Shown here one piece after another: positions 43,392-46,133 of a stretch of DNA of 46,133 nucleotides. The DNA comes from an uncultured Eubacteriales bacterium (GTDB lineage: Bacteria > Bacillota > Clostridia > Peptostreptococcales > Anaerovoracaceae): contig CACYPK010000015.1 in NCBI GenBank assembly GCA_902776285.1, forward strand, positions 1 through 46,133, read 5' to 3'. The translations under genes were made by a program, and so were the position numbers. Each line of letters starts with the position of its first letter. Position 1 is the first letter of the stretch. A model generated the notes under the pieces. The model was not told where the DNA came from. It saw only the letters and a program-made list of their open reading frames with translations, and searched no databases.

Positions 43392-45449
43392 TTAAATCAC
43401 ATTCGAATTGTCTGCGGCGTCGGCGTGCATGAGCCTTTCATACGCGTACTCAACATCTGTCAGGCTTCCTCCGCCGCGGTACTCTTCCATTATCTTATCC
43501 GCGTCGCTTATCGCGTTCTCAAGTATGTCCGTATATCTTGAAAGCAGCAGGATATCGTTTGAAGTGTTACCGGACTGCATCGTCCCCATTATGTCTCCCG
43601 GACCTCTGAGCTCATAATCCACTTCACTGATCTCGAATCCGTCGCTTATCTCAGCCATCGCCCTTGCTCTGGTCTGAGCCGTCTCGGTATTGCTGTAATT
43701 GATGACGTAGCAATAAGACTGTCTGCTGCTCCTGCCCACTCTTCCTCTCAGCTGGTGCATCTGCGCAAGACCGAAACGTTCGCTGTTTTCTATTATGATC
43801 ACGGTCGCCTCAGGGACATCGATGCCCACTTCTATAACTATGGTGGATACGAGTATCTGTATTCTGCCCTCCTTGAAGCTGTCCATTATGGACGCTTTTT
43901 CTTCTGCCGGCAGTCTGCCGTGAAGGAGCGCGGCGGTATATCCCGGATACCTTTCTTTGATCTCCTCAAAAAGCTTCTGTACGGAGTACAGGTCGTCATC
44001 CTCGGAATCGATGCTCGGCGCTATCACATACGCCCTGCCGCCCTTTTCGAGCTCGCGGCCCATGTCTATATACGCGCGTTCACGGGTATGTGCGTCCAGC
44101 GCCCTGGTTATTATCTTTTTTCTGTTTGAAGGCATCGACCTTATGATGCTGAAGTCCATGTCTCCGAAAACCGTGGCGGCAAGAGTACGTGGTATCGGTG
44201 TAGCGCTCATGACACAGACATTCACCCCTCTTCCTTTGTTCGCGAATATCTTGCGCTGAGCGACTCCGAACCTGTGCTGCTCATCTGTTATTACAAGAGC
44301 CAGGTCGCTGAAAAGCACGTCTTTCTGTATGAGGGCGTGCGTTCCTATCAGCACGTCAATGCGTCCCGAAGCGGTGTCATCTATGACCGATCTTCTCTCT
44401 GCAGGCTTCATGCCGCTCACCAGAAGGCCGCAGCGTATGCCGTGCTTTGAAAGATCCTTGCTGATGCTTTCAAAGTGCTGTCTCGCGAGGATCTCCGTCG
44501 GCGCCATCATAGCGGACTGCAATCCCGACTTAGCGCATCTGTACATCGCGGCCTCCGCGACCACGGTCTTGCCGCAGCCGACATCGCCCTGCACCAGCCG
44601 GTTCATGCTCCTTTTGCTGCTCAGGTCCGCCATTATCTCTTCTATGCATTTTGACTGGCCTTCCGTCAGTTCAAAAGGAAGACCTCCATAGAACTCATTC
44701 ATGTCAGTTTCAGTCACGGAGGAATCGGTCTGATCGTCTCTGAGTCCGGCTCCGTTCACCCTGACGGCGAGCTGATACATCAGGAGCTTCTCATAAATGA
44801 GTCTGTATCTCGCCTTTTTGTAGTGTTGTTCGCTCTCCGGGAAATGGATGTTGCTGTAAGCGTATCTCTGTCCGCACAGCCTGCGCTCTTCAGCTATATC
44901 GCTTCCGATCCAGTCGGTATCAAGGTCAGTGGTATCCAGCGCGTCTCTTATCCACTTGCGCAGATTGATATCCGTCAGGCCCGCCGAGTGTCTGTATACC
45001 GGGAGAATGCCCCTTACATCCCTGTCACCGCCTGTCTTGCTGAACTCCGGGTTGGTCCATACCCTGGCGCCATTGCGTACCCTCATGCGCCCGAAGAGCG
45101 AGTAATCAGCGCCTGTATCAAGTGTCTTGCGAAGGTATGGCATGTTGAAGAAGACGGCATAAAAAACACAGCTGTCGTCTCTCAGTGTGCATTCCGTCAT
45201 GGAACGCCCGCCCGAAAGAGGTCTGAGCTGTACTTTTATGAGACGCCCGGTAACGAGGCTGTCCCTTTCAGTGCCCGCGTCCATGGCGCGCACCGCGTTA
45301 CGTCTGTCCTTGTATTTTACGGGATAATAAGAAAGCAGGTCGCCTACCGTCTCTATACCTGCCGCGGAAAGCTGTTCCTTCTTTTTGGCGCCTATGCCCT
45401 TTATGGAACAGATATCATCATTCAGTCCGTGTAAATATGATTCAGGCAT
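43392..45449 (-). CDS. recG: ATP-dependent DNA helicase RecG
   Basis: 685 residues. It has an N-terminal helix-hairpin-helix and OB wedge domain, then the superfamily 2 motor: GDVGCGKTVVAE (Walker A, near residue 283), ITDEQHRFGV (motif II, DEQH), SATPIPRTL and LRGRVGRSSRQ (motif VI). It rescues stalled replication forks. Its start overlaps the stop of the Asp23-family gene by 8 bases. Confidence 0.96.
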   Translation of the reverse strand: MPESYLHGLNDDICSIKGIGAKKKEQLSAAGIETVGDLLSYYPVKYKDRRNAVRAMDAGTERDSLVTGRLIKVQLRPLSGGRSMTECTLRDDSCVFYAVFFNMPYLRKTLDTGADYSLFGRMRVRNGARVWTNPEFSKTGGDRDVRGILPVYRHSAGLTDINLRKWIRDALDTTDLDTDWIGSDIAEERRLCGQRYAYSNIHFPESEQHYKKARYRLIYEKLLMYQLAVRVNGAGLRDDQTDSSVTETDMNEFYGGLPFELTEGQSKCIEEIMADLSSKRSMNRLVQGDVGCGKTVVAEAAMYRCAKSGLQSAMMAPTEILARQHFESISKDLSKHGIRCGLLVSGMKPAERRSVIDDTASGRIDVLIGTHALIQKDVLFSDLALVITDEQHRFGVAQRKIFANKGRGVNVCVMSATPIPRTLAATVFGDMDFSIIRSMPSNRKKIITRALDAHTRERAYIDMGRELEKGGRAYVIAPSIDSEDDDLYSVQKLFEEIKERYPGYTAALLHGRLPAEEKASIMDSFKEGRIQILVSTIVIEVGIDVPEATVIIIENSERFGLAQMHQLRGRVGRSSRQSYCYVINYSNTETAQTRARAMAEISDGFEISEVDYELRGPGDIMGTMQSGNTSNDILLLSRYTDILENAISDADKIMEEYRGGGSLTDVEYAYERLMHADAADNSNVI

Positions 45450-45852
45450 TGTTTCTCACAACGTCGATATTGCGCTTGACGATCTCGCCATCCATTACAC
45501 CGGCGATACCTCTCACCTTAAAGCTGATAGTGCGAGGCTTTTCGAGACGAAGCATCTCAAAGTCCTTTTCGACCGTCCGGAACACCCTGTCCGCGGTCTC
45601 GGAAATATTGGAGCCGTACTTGACGACTACATATATCTTGACTTTGGCATCACCCTTTTTTTCGGAGACCTCGACCGCGTCGTAATAATCAGGATCGATT
45701 ATAGGTGTAGGCTTTTCCTTTATAGGCTTGCCCTTTTTGTTTGAGAGCATCAAAACATCGTCCATGCCGAGCATGTCCTCTATTATCATGCGCTCTATTA
45801 CGACCTTATTTACGGCTATCGCCCCGTAACTGTTTCTGGTTATTACTGACAT
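45442..45852 (-). CDS. Asp23/Gls24 (YloU-like) envelope stress protein
   Basis: 136 residues: SYGAIAVNKVVIERMI, DYYDAVEVSEKKGDAKVKIYVVVKYG, and RVFRTVEKDFEMLR fit the Asp23 family, membrane-linked proteins of envelope stress in Firmicutes. The usual partner yloV/fakA (DAK2 domain), which normally lies between this gene and recG, is absent here; recG follows at once. Confidence 0.9.
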   Translation of the reverse strand: MSVITRNSYGAIAVNKVVIERMIIEDMLGMDDVLMLSNKKGKPIKEKPTPIIDPDYYDAVEVSEKKGDAKVKIYVVVKYGSNISETADRVFRTVEKDFEMLRLEKPRTISFKVRGIAGVMDGEIVKRNIDVVRNNA

Positions 45853-45881
45853 ATCTATATTATTGCATTTTTCCGGGAAAG

Positions 45882-45908
45882 AAAAAAGCCTCGAGCTTTA
45901 CGCTCAAG
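45882..45908 (-). terminator. Terminator of rpmB
   Basis: CTTGAGC and GCTCGAG (one G-U pair) form a 7-bp stem with a 5-base loop, followed on the minus strand by GCTTTTTTC. It lies 23 bases past rpmB. Confidence 0.8.
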
Positions 45909-45931
45909 ACCATCCTCTTGATATGCTTCGA

Positions 45932-46123
45932 TCAGACGGCACGGTTTACCTTGCCCGATCTGAGGCAGCTTGTGCATACGGAAGCCTTTCTTACTCTGCC
46001 GTTATCGTTGATCCTTACGGTCTGGATATTGGCATTCCATTTTCTTTTTGTATGGATGTTGGAGTGAGAAACAGTATTTCCCGATGTCTGACCCTTGCCG
46101 CATACTTCACATTTTCTGGACAT
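45932..46123 (-). CDS. rpmB: 50S ribosomal protein L28
   Basis: 63 residues: MSRKCEVCGKGQTSGNTVSHS with the paired CxxC motifs CEVC and CTSC (zinc-binding form) and RKWNANIQTVR. ATG 46123 is the start; an in-frame GTG at 46132 is within ten bases of the window edge and less likely. It is on the same strand as the Asp23-family gene. The ribosome-binding site is beyond or at the window edge. Confidence 0.94.
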   Translation of the reverse strand: MSRKCEVCGKGQTSGNTVSHSNIHTKRKWNANIQTVRINDNGRVRKASVCTSCLRSGKVNRAV

Positions 46124-46133
46124 TTGCCGCACC

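Overview
The window looks like a chromosomal segment of a low-to-mid GC Firmicute, most likely a member of the Clostridia. The signs are a sortase-anchored (LPKTG) surface protein, a stand-alone Spo0A C-terminal domain, a Bacillus/Clostridium-type LexA box at recA, and the gene orders ftsK-rimO-pgsA-cinA-recA, rplU-rpmA-obgE and alaS-ireB-ruvX. Genus cannot be fixed from the sequence alone.

Layout. 1-6680: a repeat-rich edge and one giant surface adhesin gene (plus strand). 6681-9075: a sparsely coding stretch with one PD-(D/E)XK-type nuclease gene. This gene is flanked, and overlapped at its 5' end, by two 255-bp arrays of inverted GGTGTAA/TTACACC sites whose spacings are identical to the base (38-45-37-15-38-45-37). 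9076-10409: two small cell-wall/exported proteins (minus). 10586-16083: a LysR-type regulator and the flavoprotein/beta-propeller/membrane-protein operon it probably controls (minus). 16080-31311: a long minus-strand housekeeping block: ruvX, ireB, alaS, a UPF0291 gene, a stand-alone Spo0A C-terminal domain gene, comEA, obgE, rpmA, rplU, recA, cinA, pgsA, rimO, ftsK, rpmF.

31503-40321: a tRNA-Pro(CGG) gene carrying an 8.74-kb integrated element bounded by perfect 40-bp direct repeats (attL in the tRNA, attR at 40282-40321). The element has int and a CI/Stl-like repressor on the plus strand. Diverging from them are a Cro-like HTH gene, an AlpA/excisionase-like gene, a D5/P4-type primase-helicase gene, an iteron cluster that looks like a replication origin, and about nine small genes of unknown function. 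The layout resembles phage satellites of the PICI/SaPI type, but no packaging or capsid-interference gene is recognisable. 40356-46133: another minus-strand housekeeping block: tmcAL, a coiled-coil protein gene, coaD, rsmD, recG, an Asp23-family gene and rpmB.

The most unusual feature is the nuclease flanked by two identically spaced site arrays at 7100-8625. Second-tier features are the satellite-like island with its iteron origin and a possible small RNA/attenuator, the LysR-flavoprotein operon with a perfect inverted repeat at its promoter, the Glu-Pro repeat tail on FtsK, the C-terminal extension on ribosomal protein L21, and the loss of both the L27 N-terminal extension and the Prp protease gene.
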